A stretch of DNA of 64,000 nt from Platerodrilus igneus. Lineage: Eukaryota > Arthropoda > Insecta > Coleoptera > Lycidae. Below are positions 1 through 11,587 of the stretch, piece by piece (the first letter of the stretch is position 1; every line of letters starts with the position of its first letter). A model generated the notes under the pieces. It did no database searches and was not told the DNA's origin. It was given only the letters and a program-made list of their open reading frames with translations. The stretch is taken from the NCBI GenBank assembly GCA_036346225.1, contig JARFIW010000453.1, positions 8,246,001 through 8,310,000 on the forward strand. Reading direction: 5' to 3'. The translations under genes were made by a program, and so were the position numbers.

Positions 1-1186
1 TGCATTATCCGTCCACAACAAAATTTTTGTAAGAAAACGTCGTTCATTTGATGGGCGCTGACACTTCGGCAGTTCTATGTTTATTTTTTTATATTATAGT
101 TTCAGGAAGTGTACAAACGCTATGCCCTAAGGAACAATTATCCATAAAAAAGAGAAAATTTGTTTGGTAAAGAAGTTACCATTTCTGCGATCTCCGGTCT
201 TTGCAAATCGCTATCCTTGTACCTTAGTGTACTAAAGCGCACAAACGTTGAGATTTTTGCAGAATTATGTATGTGCAATACACGTCAACAGAAACCACTA
301 AAAACCTTGAGTATGGCGCCTAGGAAAAGTGTTGCTGTTTATGTGGACAACTCAAATTAATTTCTGCATAGCTATAGTATTGGTTAGGTGCGTGAAGTTA
401 GCCGCACTTTTTTTGAATTTCAAAAAATTTGCTTGTGGCATAATTAGGCGTTATTTTGCGTCGTTAAAACGAAATGTTGCCCCACCTAGTAAATAAGTAA
501 TAGTAAAAATATTATTGCAAACAAGTTATTTAGGAAATTTTCCGTCGATGCGTGAATCGCACCTACTGGAGATTTCTGAATAACTTGCTTGCAACGATGA
601 CGAAAAATTTTATTTCAAGGGTGCAAATTGGCGCCTAGTAAGCGCCTAATTGTGGCACAATTTTTTTTTCAAAATTCCGAAAAAATGCTTCTATTTGAAC
701 TTGGCCGGAGATATAGTTTTTAAATATAACTTGCTTACTATGTAGGCGCAACATTTTGATTTAACGGCACAAAATAACACCTAATTATGCCACAAGAAAT
801 GTTTTGAAATTTAATGAAAGTGCGGCTAACTCCACGCACCTAACCAATACTAGCTATGCCGAAATTAATTTGAGTTGTCCACATAAACAGCAACACTTTT
901 CTTACGCACCATACTCAAGTTTTAATTCTGCAAAAATCTCAACGTTTGTGCACTTACACTAAAGTAAAAGTAAAGCGATTGCGAAGACCGGAGACCGCAG
1001 AAATGGTAACTTCTTTACCAAACAAATTTCCTCTCTTCTTTATGGATAATTGTTCGTTAGGGCGTAGCGTTTGTACACTTCCTCAAACTATAATATATAA
1101 AAATAAACATAGAACTGCCGAAGTGTCAGCGTCCATCAAATGAACGACGTTTTCTTACAAATATTTTGTTGTGGACGGATAATGCA
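1..1186. repeat. Long palindromic (foldback/MITE-like) element
   Basis: The first bases (TGCATTATCCGTCCACAAC) recur as the reverse complement at about 1168-1186. The complementarity runs inward for several hundred bases: the TAGGCG/CGCCTA and GTGGCATAATTAGGCG segments at about 431-455 pair with 775-800. The left arm is about 1-500, the right arm about 720-1186, and the middle is only partly paired. No transposase is encoded, and the open frames inside it (for example 946-1143) look like chance. It is most simply a nonautonomous foldback or MITE-type DNA element. Because the arm reaches base 1, the true left end and any target-site duplication lie at or beyond the window edge. Confidence 0.8.
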
Positions 1187-1351
1187 AAATGGGACGCGAA
1201 GGAATGGGCGGACAGAGGAAGGGCGTCTTGATTTGCTTACCGTCCACTCTTTAAGTACTTCTTACTACTTATCGCCTTTTTCCAATTGTCGGTTGTTTCC
1301 ACTAATGCTCGCGTTCGAAGTGATTTGTTGGTGTTTAGAAACTCCCATTTT

Positions 1352-1670
1352 AACTATGCCGAAATGCAAGTCCATATTTAATATTAGTTTACAAGCAAAT
1401 TGTTAAGTAAGCAATCGAATACTCCCTAGAATGTCATATGCGTAAACGTACCGAATTAAGTGTGTCTCATAGCGGTACCGGTAATATTGAACAGCATATA
1501 AAGTCTGAAAGACGTAAATGTGTCGACCGTGCCACCGCTTCGAGTTCTTCGATGTTAAATTTTTCAAGAAATCGGACGAAAACAGAAGTTATTGTAGTAA
1601 ATGTATTGAGACGTACAGCGATTGAAGAATTAAATGATGATCATGATAAATCGAATTTACAAATTTAACG
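1352..1670 (+). pseudogene. Decayed BED-type zinc-finger fragment (transposase-derived)
   Basis: A short open stretch at 1438-1668 contains RTELSVSHSGTGNIEQHI followed by KSERRKC. This resembles the His-containing half of the BED-like finger common in arthropod hAT-type or domesticated transposase proteins (pattern: short Cys segment, sVsHgG, H..S.rHk). An upstream piece starting MPKCKSIFN at about 1354 fits the usual beginning of such proteins but is separated by stops and a frame change, and the paired cysteines are lost between them. A second frame after about 1555 continues the similarity, so at least two frameshifts are present. This is a relic, not a gene. The family assignment is from remembered motif pattern only. 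Confidence 0.4.
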
Positions 1671-1819
1671 GATGCTTGAAACTACGATAACAAAAACATA
1701 TGTCTTCTTTTAATCCGCTTTTGTCCACCATACGGAGTCATACAAGTAAAATATTTGGATCTCCAAGATCAACATGAAACTTCTGATATTTTCAGTTTAT
1801 TTTCTTTGCATATCTGAAT

Positions 1820-2560
1820 AGAGAAGTGTACAAACGTTCGTATGCTGTGCAGATTTGTGCACCTACGATGCACAAACGATTGGCTATAAAAAATTCGGAT
1901 TTTTTTTTGGGAGGGCTGCCGTTTCTCCACTTATTTTTTCCAGATCTCCTTATAGAGATGTGCACAAACGTTCGTATACTGTGCACATTTGTGCACTTAC
2001 GATGCTCAAACGATTGACTATAAAAAAATCTGAAATTTCTTTGTGGGGGAGGCTGCCGTTTCTACAGCTCCTCCACTTTATTTTCTTCATTTCCCCGTAT
2101 AGAATGTGCACAAACGTTCGTATACCGTACACATTTGTGCACCTACGATTCACAAACGATTGGCTATAAAAAAATTCAGAATTTCTTTGGTGGGGAGGCT
2201 GCAGTTTCTACGGCTCCACCACTTTATTTTTTTCGTATCTCAGTATAGAAAGGTGCACAAACATTCGTATACTGTGCACATTTATGCACCTACGATGCAC
2301 AAACGATTGGTTATAAAAAAATCTTGAATTTTTTTGGTGGGGGGCTGCCGTTTCTACAGCCCCTCCAGTTTATTTTCTGAGATGTGCACAAACGTTTGTA
2401 TACCGTGCACATTTGTGCACCTATAAAAAAATCAGGAATATCTTGGGGGGGTCCGTTTCCAAAGCACCCATTTTTGTTCTTTTCATATCTATGTGTAGAG
2501 AGATGCACAAACGTTTGTTCACTGTGCACATTTGTGCACCTACGATGCACAAAGGAATAA
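1820..2560 (+). repeat. Tandem repeat array A, 120-150-bp unit
   Basis: Six imperfect units start near 1824, 1960, 2106, 2253, 2383 and 2505. Each holds GTGCACAAACGTTYGTATAC, then GTGCACATTTGTGCACCTA, a second GCACAAACGATTGGCTATAA and a T/G-rich stretch ending in CTCCACTTTATTTTCTTCAT. The GTGCAC core is self-complementary, so each unit can form small hairpins. Many frames are open on both strands (for example 1855-2169 and 2311-2577), but only because the repeat lacks stops. Confidence 0.85.
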
Positions 2561-3465
2561 ACGAGAGAAAAATTCAAATTTCGATTGGGGCTGTAGAAAT
2601 TGTGCTAACCACAGCGGTTCTGGGGCGGATCACTTTATATACTATTAAAAAAATGGAAGTAAAAAATAGAATCATTTACCAAATACGTAGGTACAATAAG
2701 CTATGTTGCCATTGATGTAACTCTTAACAGGCTTTCGACCTGTAGTAAATTATGCGCGCCAACTCGTCTAGTCTAGTGTAATAGGAATCCCATAGAAGAC
2801 GAGTATTTTTGGGAATTTAATTACGTTGACCTCCTGTTGAATGGAGTTCTTTTAACAAAATGTCACCCATCTATTTAAGCAAATGAAACAACAAGTTTCA
2901 ACTAAATCTATATTAGTTTAGCATCGTTTTCTCATTCCTGTAAACAGGTATACAAACAAAGATTTAAGGTTACTTACATCAGTTTAAACATAAGCGATAT
3001 TACGAATTTCCTGTAAACAAATACACCGGATGTAAAAAGTCATAATGAGTTCATATTTAATATCTAGAACGTCACATTAGTCCATTTAATAAAATTAGAA
3101 TTAAGAAGTATTAGTGAAGTATCCTTTTAAAATTGTACAGTAAAGGTCATGAAGAAGGAACACTCACATATTGGTTTCCGTTTTAAAATGTTTCAATAAC
3201 ACAGAGGTAGCATTAGTACAAAGACGAAAGTTATTTTCAATTAGTTTTAAGCAATAATTAGTTTGAACGAAAAGCTTTAACAAATTTTAGATTTTACTAT
3301 TATACTTAATTATTAACGCTAGGATAGAGATTTACGCGTATAACACCAAAGTTGCAATCAAAACTCAGTTCCGTTTCAAGTACTTAAGAAATAGTAATCA
3401 ATTGTTTTGCAATTGTATAAAGCTACAGTGTATGAGGAAAATGTTGTTCACATTAGACAATAGTA
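1945..3465 (+). repeat. Segmental duplication, copy A
   Basis: This segment, which includes most of array A and about 900 bp of non-coding sequence after it, recurs in the same orientation at about 5590-7122. The two copies share long identical stretches such as GTAGGTACAATAAGCTATGT and the region up to AGCTACAGTGTATGAGGAAA, then diverge. The part from 2565 to 3465 contains no coding sequence that I can recognise. Confidence 0.85.
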
Positions 3466-3709
3466 GAGTGTTTATACCCGTTTTGTCGCCTTATTTGCTC
3501 CCGAATCCCTCATTTGCTCCCTCATCTAGACCAAATTTACATGTAAAAATCCACTATAAAGTCTTATTTTAAAGGATTTCCACTTTGCTCTCGCCGTGTG
3601 GATCGCCTTGTAGAATTTTTTACCCCGCCCATACCTGCCTTAAAAAATCGGTAGCCTAACCTCTAAAATTTTCGAGATACCCCTCGGTGCCTACAGGCAC
3701 CGCACCCAC

Positions 3710-4275
3710 AAGATAAATCTATATTGTTTAGTATCAATTAATATTAGAATTTTCTCAGCTACCCGAATTTCTGGCAATTTCTTAGATTGCATCATCCCCC
3801 AGGGAGCTACCCTCATTTTAAGATTTTTTGCTGGTAGCGATTTCTGACCTACCTTATAAATTTTTTAGACATACGACACATCAAACTAACTCTGAATTTT
3901 ACGCTGAATTCGAATCTGTAAACGGATTCAAACTACGAGCACAGCCTGCAAAGTTATACCCCTTTAAAGTCCTGAACCTCTAAATTTTGCTCTTTGCTCT
4001 ATAAGCTAACCTAACAAATAGATTTCTTCGACTAACCATTGCATCTCTCGAGATAAATCTATCTTGTTTGGTATCAATTAATATTAGAATTTTCTCAGCT
4101 ACCCGAATCTCTAGGAATTTTTTAAATTGCATCATCCCTCAGAGAGCTACCCCAATTTTAAGATTTTTTACCAGCAACAATTTTTGGCCGTCCTTATAAA
4201 TTTTTTAGCCATGCAATACATCAAATTAGTCTAAAATTTTATGCAAAATCCGAATCTCTCAATAGATTTAAAATC
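3710..4275 (+). repeat. Two direct copies of a 220-bp sequence
   Basis: About 3710-3935 (AGATAAATCTATATTGTTTA ... TTCTCAGCTACCCGAATTTC ... TTATAAATTTTTTAGACATA) is repeated with moderate divergence at about 4050-4275. The stretch around them (3465-4460) shows no other feature apart from scattered pyrimidine-rich sequence. Confidence 0.75.
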
Positions 4276-4465
4276 GAACCACCCCTTACCATTTTACACA
4301 CACACTCTCTAAATTATAACTTTCCTGCAGCTTATACCTAAAAGAAAATCTAAAAACCATTCTTAAAACTTTTTATTACAGACAATTTTTACTAATATAG
4401 TTTAAATTTTGTAAACCACATTTCTAAATATATATTTGCAATTTTTATTCTTAACCTAGAACTCC

Positions 4466-5262
4466 TTACATCGGCTTATACTTATTAATATTTATTTCTA
4501 AATAGAGCACCTTTTCCAAAGACCAACCGGACCCACGTGTTTCAAATTCCTCTGATTTTGTTCTCATGGTTTCGCTTAAGACCTCGTACATATTTTCCAG
4601 ATTACTAGAAGACGTTATAACCATATTTTTTGTGTTAAAGGATTTTACATCGGTAGTCTCTTCTCCCATTTTGGTGTAAATGCCGTAGAGTTCGCAATAG
4701 ACTTTTATTGCTGTATGTTGTGTTCTTTTTTCATGAAGTAATCGAATAAACCGCTCTTTCTGCTTCCAAAGAAACTCGGACACTTCATCGTCGACACTGA
4801 CGTTCTTTATGCGATAGCTAGCCATACGGTTGTTAAACGCTGTGCTAACCATTTCTACGCCATCTTCGCCAGTAGCGGTAACTGTGGCATTTTTATGACT
4901 GTTGCTTCTCAGTGTGCGGCATAGGTAGTCTTTTCCATTTCGAAATCGCATACTTTACACATAATTCGTGGTTGTTTCGTAGAAGACCCTTTAACAGCTG
5001 GCGGAGCTGAATGTTTACGGCTTAATGACATACCGTGCTGTTTTTCCTTGTGTCGCTGTAAGCTGTCGATTCTCGTAAAAACGATACCGCAAGACATACA
5101 GCTTAAGTACTTTGCTGCTGACGGATGTATAAGCTTAACCCTGGACGATGCTACACCACAACATTTGTTCTGGTGCCGTTTGAGAGCATCCCTCCTGGTA
5201 AAGTAGACGTGACAGGGCTTGTATTTAAAAACGTTTGCAGGTACCATTTTAGTACAAAACAA
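4466..5262 (-). pseudogene. Frameshifted C2H2 zinc-finger protein of a type linked to large DNA mobile elements
   Basis: Two overlapping minus-strand reading frames (5262-4909 and 4951-4466) belong to one broken protein. The upstream frame has a finger that lost a cysteine (PCHVYFTRRDALKRHQNKC), an intact C2H2 finger with CMSC and HKEKQH, and the first half of a third finger (CKVC). The third finger is split by the frameshift near 4920, and its last histidine lies in the second frame. The second frame carries a domain with VKSFNTKN and an ending around SGWSLEKVLYLEININKY, then a stop. I recall this second domain from multi-domain arthropod proteins that neighbour protein-primed DNA polymerase genes in Maverick/adinto-type elements. 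That assignment is recall, not a search. The protein is cut at the NINKY motif where family members continue. It lies between the two duplicated segments. Confidence 0.55.
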
Positions 5263-5383
5263 AGTCCTATAGTGCGGATGCTCTCAAACGGCACCAGAAC
5301 AAATGTCGTGGTGTAACATCGTGCAGGGTTGCTTATACATCGGTCAGCAGCAAAGTACTAAAACTGTATGTCTTGTGGTATCG
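5082..5383. repeat. Inverted partial duplication of the zinc-finger coding region
   Basis: The sequence 5082-5191 (part of the minus-strand finger gene) recurs as an imperfect reverse complement at 5276-5383. For example GCCGTTTGAGAGCATCC on the left matches GGATGCTCTCAAACGGC on the right. The spacer is about 84 bp. The arms would fold into a hairpin of about 105 bp. Confidence 0.85.
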
Positions 5384-5386
5384 CAA

Positions 5387-5603
5387 ATATCCTTTTATAA
5401 TTTCTCGGGATAGTTACTTATTTTTTATTTTTGCGAGCTGTCAGTGTAATTGGCCAACGACGCTGCACAAATAATTTAGTGAAGGTCAAAATTCTTCAAA
5501 CTCTGACCTCAAAATTCGCTAGTACTTATCCCCTTGACAAATCATTTTTGAAGTTAGGTACTAATTCTGGCTTAACTGCTTATATCTAAATATCCTTATA
5601 GAG
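5387..5603 (+). repeat. Dispersed repeat, copy 1 (second copy at 16852-17068)
   Basis: It begins TTTATAATTTCTCGGGATAG and ends TATATCTAAATATCCTTATA. A clearly related copy in the same orientation lies at about 16852-17068 next to another repeat. It is non-coding, and its right end coincides with the left border of duplication copy B. Confidence 0.8.
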
Positions 5604-7122
5604 ATGTGCACAAACGTTTATATACTGTGCACATTTGTGCACTTACGATGCACAAACGATTGGCTATAAAAAAATCCGAAATTTCTTTGTTGGGGGGGCT
5701 GCCGTTTTTACAGCTCCTTCACTTTACTGTCTTCATATCCCCGTATAGAATGTGCACAAACGTTTGTATACCGTACACATTTGTGCACCTACGATTTACA
5801 AACGATTGGCTATAAAAAAATTCGGAATTTCTTTGGTGGGGAGGCTGCCGTTTCTAAAGCTCCACCACTTTATTTTTTTCATATCTCAGTATATAAATGT
5901 GCACAAACATTCGTATACTGTGCACATTTATGCACCTACGTTGCACAAACAATTGGCTATACAAAAATCTTTAATTTTTTTGGTGGGGGCTGCCGTTTCT
6001 ACAGCCCCTCCAGTTTATTTTCTGAGATGTGCACAAACGTTTGTATACCGTGCACATTTGTGCACCTATAAAATTCGGAATATCTTCGGGGGCGTTTCCG
6101 CAGCACCCATTTTTGTTCTTTTCATATCTATGTGTAGAGAGGTGCGCAAACGTTCGTTCACTGTGCACATTTGTGCACCTACGATGCACAAAGGAATGAA
6201 CGAGAGAAAAATTCAAATTTCGATTGGGGCTGTAGAAATTGTGCTAACCACAGCGGTTCTGGGTGGATCATTTTATAAACTATTAAGGAAATGGAAGTAA
6301 AAAATAGAATAATTTACCAAATACGTAGGTACAATAAGCTATGTTGCCATTGATGTATCTCTTAACAGGCTTTCGACCTGTAGTAAATTATGAGCGCCAA
6401 CTCGACTAGTTTAGTGTAATAGGAATCCCATAGAAGACGAGTATTCTTGAGAATTTAATTACGTTGACCTGTTGAATGGAGTTCTTTTAACAAAATGTCA
6501 CCTATCTATTTAAGCAAATGAAACAACAAGTTTCAACTTACTGCGCCACCTAAATCTATATTAGTTTAGCATCGTTTTCTCATTCCTGTAAACAGGTATA
6601 CAAACAAAGATTTAAGGTTACTTACATCAGTTTAAACATAAGCGATATTACGAATTTCCTGTAAGCAAATACACCGGGTTGAAAAAAGTCATAGTGAGTT
6701 CATATTTAATATCTAGAACGTCACATTAGTCCATTTAATAAAATTAGAATTAAGAAGTATTAGTGAAGTATCCTTTTATAATTGTACAGTAAAGGTCATG
6801 AAGAAGAGAAAACTCACATATTGATTTCCGTTATCAAATGTTTCAATAACACAGAGGTAGCATTAGTACAAAGAGGAAAGTTATTTTCAATTAGTTTTAA
6901 GCAAGAAATTAGTTTGAACGAAAAGCTTTAACAAATTTTAGATTTTACTATTATACTTAATTATTAATGCTAGGATAGAGATTTACGCGCATAACAACAA
7001 AGTTGCAATCAAAACTCAGTTCCGTTTCAAGTACTTAAGAAATAGTAATCAATTGTTTTGCAATTGTATAAAGCTACAGTGTATGAGGAAAGTTTTTTTC
7101 ACGAGCTAATTACATTAGACAA
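5590..7122 (+). repeat. Segmental duplication, copy B, with tandem array B
   Basis: This is the second copy of 1945-3465. It begins with about five tandem units (starts near 5603, 5751, 5899, 6030 and 6145) and continues with the same 900-bp non-coding tail. Relative to copy A it has one tandem unit fewer, a 13-bp insertion near 6541 (CTGCGCCACCTAA) and scattered substitutions. Open frames such as 5752-6300 are a by-product of the array. Confidence 0.85.
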
Positions 7123-7975
7123 TTAATAGGAAATGTGTTAGACAAATCATATTTTGCTGATGTGCATGTTTCTCTAACGGATGTGTTTAAAAGATGTGTA
7201 AGAACTTTAATTAGTCTGTAATTGGAATTCAATGTAAAAACATATATTTCATTTCTTGTATATGCTGTAGAATTAAAAACCGTTTTTAAAAAGAGCTTAT
7301 TAAATGCAATTAGCTCTCGCGTCAGTTTACCAGATTCGAGTATAATTATAATTAGTACTACCTTGTTGTACTAAAGAGGTTACTATTAAAATACAAAGTA
7401 GAATTTGCTGCCTTTCCTGCAAGTGCATACAACTCGTGCGTGCGTTTGGAATACCCTACGGTTTCATTAGAGTGTTGTGCAATGTATTAGTAATAATACG
7501 GTCGCTTTTCCAATACGTAATAGAGTATATTAGAAACATTATGCACAAAGAGCAAATGATGTTAATCATTATGAAAATTACACTTCCACTAATTGTTAAA
7601 CCAATAAAACGAAATTACTATTAATTATATAAACGAAGCTGTGTGCGTCAAGGGTTTAGTTTTTTAGATAGTCGGTGACTTCAGTTCTATGCAGTAGGGT
7701 TTCAATTCAGTGTCAGACGAATTAAGTGTAGTTGCATAATGTAAAAGTGAAATTCAAGTTCAATTACCGTGCTTATCGCTGCTGCATACAAAGACAAACA
7801 GAGCTGAAGCTTACATATATTTTTTATACACTAAGTGCTTTCGGCATTATAAAATACCATTATCAGAGTTTAATTGAGATCACAATAAAAAGAGAAAATA
7901 CAAATTACTATTAAAACTTACATTCAAAAGGAGAAATTCCTAAAATGCATTTGTTACACTACACATATGACTAGA
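7123..7975. other. No recognisable feature
   Basis: AT-rich sequence with short open frames at 7436-7624 and 7732-7914 that match nothing I recognise. They lack splice or composition support. Confidence 0.5.
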
Positions 7976-7984
7976 TAATTCATC

Positions 7985-8470
7985 ATTAGGTTTTCAGTCC
8001 TGGAACTGGTTAGATGCGTACTTTCATTGTTTCCTATTCTGTGCTAATCTACACATTTCCCTGCAATTTCCATAGTCTGCATCTTTCGCTATCTGCGTGC
8101 AAGAGTCTGATCTAGGTCTACCTCTACCTCTTTTTCCTATCTCAGCTTATAATATATCCCCCACTATTTCCAAAAAATGCCTTAGAACGTATCCAGTCCT
8201 TTACTCGTATTTCTCCTACTTTTTTATATTCTCCACAGTTATCTGTATTCCCCAACTATTTCTATATCATCTTTGTTATTAACTTTGTCTGTCCATGCTA
8301 TCACCCTCATACATCGGAAGCGCAACATTCCAAAAGGCTTCCACCGTTTTTCTCTCTGCTTCTCCTATTGCCGCTATTTCATAGGGGTACTGTGCTGTGC
8401 TCCACAAATATGCTTTCAACAATTTTTTCTTAGTTTCTACGTTTGTTGTCTTCGAAGATAGCTGCTGCTC
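7985..8470 (-). pseudogene. LINE relic, 3' end of ORF2 (antisense)
   Basis: Read on the minus strand, about 8470-8290 encodes fragments resembling the C-terminal part of insect LINE reverse transcriptase (a WSTAQYPYE-like segment followed by AERKTVEAF). About 8130-8100 gives a GRGR-type basic tail. The segment 7985-8130 matches, in reverse orientation, the LINE tail at 38785-38988 (shared GAGGTAGAGGTAGACC and the GTAAATTAG and CCAG..CTGAAAACCTAATGAT segments). Several stops are present. The clade is uncertain. Confidence 0.6.
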
Positions 8471-8507
8471 TTTCTTGTTAGATGCAGTTCAATTCCCTTC
8501 TATTGTT

Positions 8508-8511
<4 letters not shown>

Positions 8512-8544
<33 letters not shown>
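8512..8544. repeat. (TA)n microsatellite
   Basis: A pure AT dinucleotide tract, followed immediately by TTGCTGTGATAAGGGG, the terminal motif that recurs beside other TA tracts in this window. Confidence 0.95.
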
Positions 8545-8546
<2 letters not shown>

Positions 8547-11500
8547 CTGTGATAAGGGGTTGTTTAAGGGTGTACTTTATAGTAAAGGTCGTTTAGAAAT
8601 GAGAAATTACCATAAGCAGCAGAAAACTGCATTTATTTAGTAAAGAATTGAGGAATAGAGATAGTTTGTAAACAGTAAGCAGTTAACACCCTGTATATAA
8701 AGCATAAATAATTTTAAGTGACACAAATAAACATAGGAAGACGCATAGTTAGCGCAGAAACCAAGAACACATGCATTAGGTAAATAGAAAATATTTAATA
8801 TCCTGTAGATAAAGTTTTAGTTAATTTAGATAAAGCAAGTAATGATATTTTTCAGTGGAAGCACGCGTATATTTATATGTAAACATAATAAAGTGTAATT
8901 AGACACGCATTCAAAAGAGTTCCAAACCATTAGATAAATACGGAGATAGAAATAGAGCTTCAGGAAGCATAATATAAATGCGTACAAATAGTCAACCATT
9001 TTGATAAGAAAGGAGATTAAAAATTGCGTGAATAACATGCAGATATGAAAATTAAAAGTCGGATTGCATCAGTTGTTTATGGAAAAGCAATTAGATTTAT
9101 CAAAACACGGCATGTTGATAACGAAGACAGCTGAGACCAGGTCACAATTATTGGGAAACATAGAAAATTACATCAGAAACTACTTTAAATGTAATTATTG
9201 GATTCGTCTCAATAATATATTAGCAGGTACAGTGATGACGAAGTCAGTTTACAGCTCAACAAAGGCCGAAGTGCGCCACTATGAAATAAAGTGATACGTA
9301 ATAATAATAATTCAAAGTGAAAAATTGCAAAAGTGCTAAAATGAAAATTACGATTGCCGATTAAACGTAAGTAGATTTTGGTGAATTTATTTTAAACTAA
9401 AACATATTAATAATAGGGCTACGAGTAAGGGGAAAAAATAAACTACGATATTCGAGTACGTGGAGAATAAATGTAATAGGGAAAATAAATGACGATAATA
9501 CAATTCTAAGTTTGGGGAAATTGATAAGAAGTAATTCTGAGTCTGAAATGAAACGACAATAAATTGGGGTGCATAAGTTAATAATGGTAGTCCAGAGGGT
9601 GATGGCAATAATTTAAATGCAATGGTTTAAGCGTGTGGATAGACAAAATAATTCTGAATTAGGGGAAGATAATTTTATTCAAATGGATGCGTCGATGTGC
9701 AGCAGATAGACCAGGTCAGATTTTTAGTTACAAGACATTTTATTTTTCTATATTTTTTATTTTGAATATTGAATTTGCTCAATATAATATGAATGTGAAA
9801 GTCAACAAAAAGAGGATTTGAAAACGTATAAAGTGCGTGATATGATAACAGGTTTAGAACGTTCTACACTTCGTTTATAAAGATAAAAGGTTTTTTTGGT
9901 GACTTTGGGTTTTGAGTAAAAAGTATATGATATTTAATAAATGAGATTTATAACATTAATTAATTGAAAAGTGTATTTCAAATAATTTACAAAAACTGTA
10001 CATAATATTTGTTTCATTATATAGAATCGAAATTAACTGAATTTTATAATTCCAAATAAATGCTAGTCGAGGTCATAAGATAAAGTTAATGGGAGTGATT
10101 TGTTAATTAAAACAGTTCAAGGAGGAGCTACAAGTTGAATAGGAAATTGATAACAAGTAAGGCAATAACGTATCAAATTTTGTTATTGGTAGACAAGGTT
10201 GGTTCAAGATAAAATCCAGTTAAGTTTCTGGAGGGAATTTATAGCGATATTAATAAGACGGGCCAACGTCGGAAGAGATAATTACAATTCTTGTTTATTC
10301 ATAGCATAAATAATATGGTTGCCCAAACGATGGAGCGCAAATAATTTAGAGGGTACACATGCAATATATACCTTATTTCCTCGATATTCAGTAGTATGTG
10401 AAGGAGTTAAGCAGCCTGCGGCTTCCAAGATCCCCCAACACTTAAACATTTGCCTAATTAACAGTAAAATTCTCGAATGGAGATATTTTTAATATAAAAG
10501 CCGGAACTTGATTAGAATGGGGAATTCCTTTATAAACCTAGTAAGATCTATCATTTCATTCGTAAATTCGCGATTTATTAGGACATCAAAAATATTACTT
10601 TGAGAACGGTCATTTAATTAGTATGCATCATGCATACAGTATTTAACATTTAAAATGTAATTTTGAATAAAGATGTAATTTCTAAGATAAAACTCTGTAT
10701 AAATATGAAACATAATTATCTTTTCTAAAACACTACGGGAATCATACAATCTTTGACATAGATAATCCTGATGCAAAGCTACTGTGAAGTTAATTAAAAA
10801 TAAAGAAAGATACACTTTGGTAACTGATGTTCTCAATGAAGATTTTAAATAATCTGGGTAATCTTGTAAGTTGAACTTTTGACGTCAATTTAAAAATGGA
10901 TGCACAAGGTATTTATTGTGGTTAGATACGAAGTGGATAAGCGTTATAGGATTTCGCAAGCATTAATTTTAGATTTCTTCGTTTGTAACTGATACTTTAG
11001 TATTTTGTCATTTGAATTTAAGGTAGAATAAGTTTTAATCATATAATATTTTTTTGTGTAAGTATTTTTACCAGAAAGTTTTGAGTCACGCTTCAAAATA
11101 TTTTGTTCTTTAAATAGACCATCTGTCAAGGATTTTTGACCATACACCCTAACAAGCGTGGGAGTAAACGACAGATAAATTATCCACAAGAGAAAAGATT
11201 CGAGTTCTGTAAATTTTAACAAAGATTAAGCAAGGAATATTTTAATAATTACCTAAGTAAAGAGATACTTGTTAGGAATAATTTTATGTTTGAATATTAT
11301 GCTGTAAACTGTTCTGTATTCTTATGTATGAAAGAAAGTTGTTTTTGAATGTATTAGTGCTTTTTAAGATTGCTGTGTTTGATTTCATTTTAAAAATTCT
11401 ACTATCTCCGTTGAGCTAACTTGGCCAAAAAAAGTTAGAAAGGAAGGTAAGTCAGTAATTTTAAATTAACAATTTGCTGTACCGTGTCACAGCACTCTTC

Positions 11501-11568
11501 TAGCGCCTACCCCAAAGGAAGAGGGTAGCACAGCTAATTTAGCGGCAACGCGAGCCCTTATCACAACA
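8545..11568. mobile_element. Segment bounded by inverted TTGCTGTGATAAGG / CCCTTATCACAACAA ends
   Basis: The left border is TTGCTGTGATAAGGGG at 8543-8559, just after a TA tract. The right border is CCCTTATCACAACAA at about 11548-11563, just before a TATATATGTATG tract. The borders are inverted complements, and they begin TG and end CA if the outer T and A are left out. The interior is AT-rich with no recognisable protein (open frames at 9064, 10618 and 10944 are unassigned). The last 600 bp (about 10.96-11.57 kb) belongs to the same repeat family as 49.60-50.09 kb. It could be one nonautonomous element, a degraded LTR-type element, or two elements sharing an end motif. Confidence 0.4.
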
Positions 11569-11570
11569 AT
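10960..11570 (+). repeat. Dispersed repeat family (copies at 49600-50085 and, inverted, 50271-50560)
   Basis: It shares AGAATAAGTTTTAATCAT, TTCCGTTGAGCTA, AATTTGCTGTA and the ending TACAGCA/CACAACA with 49.60-50.09 kb. Near its end, two short units recur, each a (T)CACAGC-type motif followed by a TAGCGCCTACC or TAGCGGCAACGCG segment. They resemble the primer-site-like units at the end of the Gypsy LTR in this window. The minus-strand open frame at 11222-10944 starts with a hydrophobic stretch (FLLWIIYLSFTPTLV), but a related decayed copy exists, so I treat it as repeat sequence. Confidence 0.6.
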
Positions 11571-11587
11571 ATATATGTATGTATGTA

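Noticed and set aside
1820..2560. CRISPR-like regularly spaced repeats
   Set aside because: Units of 120-150 bp are repeats throughout, without unique spacers. The window is eukaryotic and has no cas genes.
1855..2577. Overlapping open frames on both strands with MCTYDAQTIGYKK or MHKRSYTVH-like peptides
   Set aside because: They are translations of a tandem repeat that happens to lack stops. The same peptides appear in every unit and on both strands.
10618..11222. Two minus-strand frames with hydrophobic N-termini, considered as small secreted or receptor proteins
   Set aside because: The second frame lies in a dispersed repeat with a decayed homolog at 49.6 kb. The first has no recognisable motif or splice sites.
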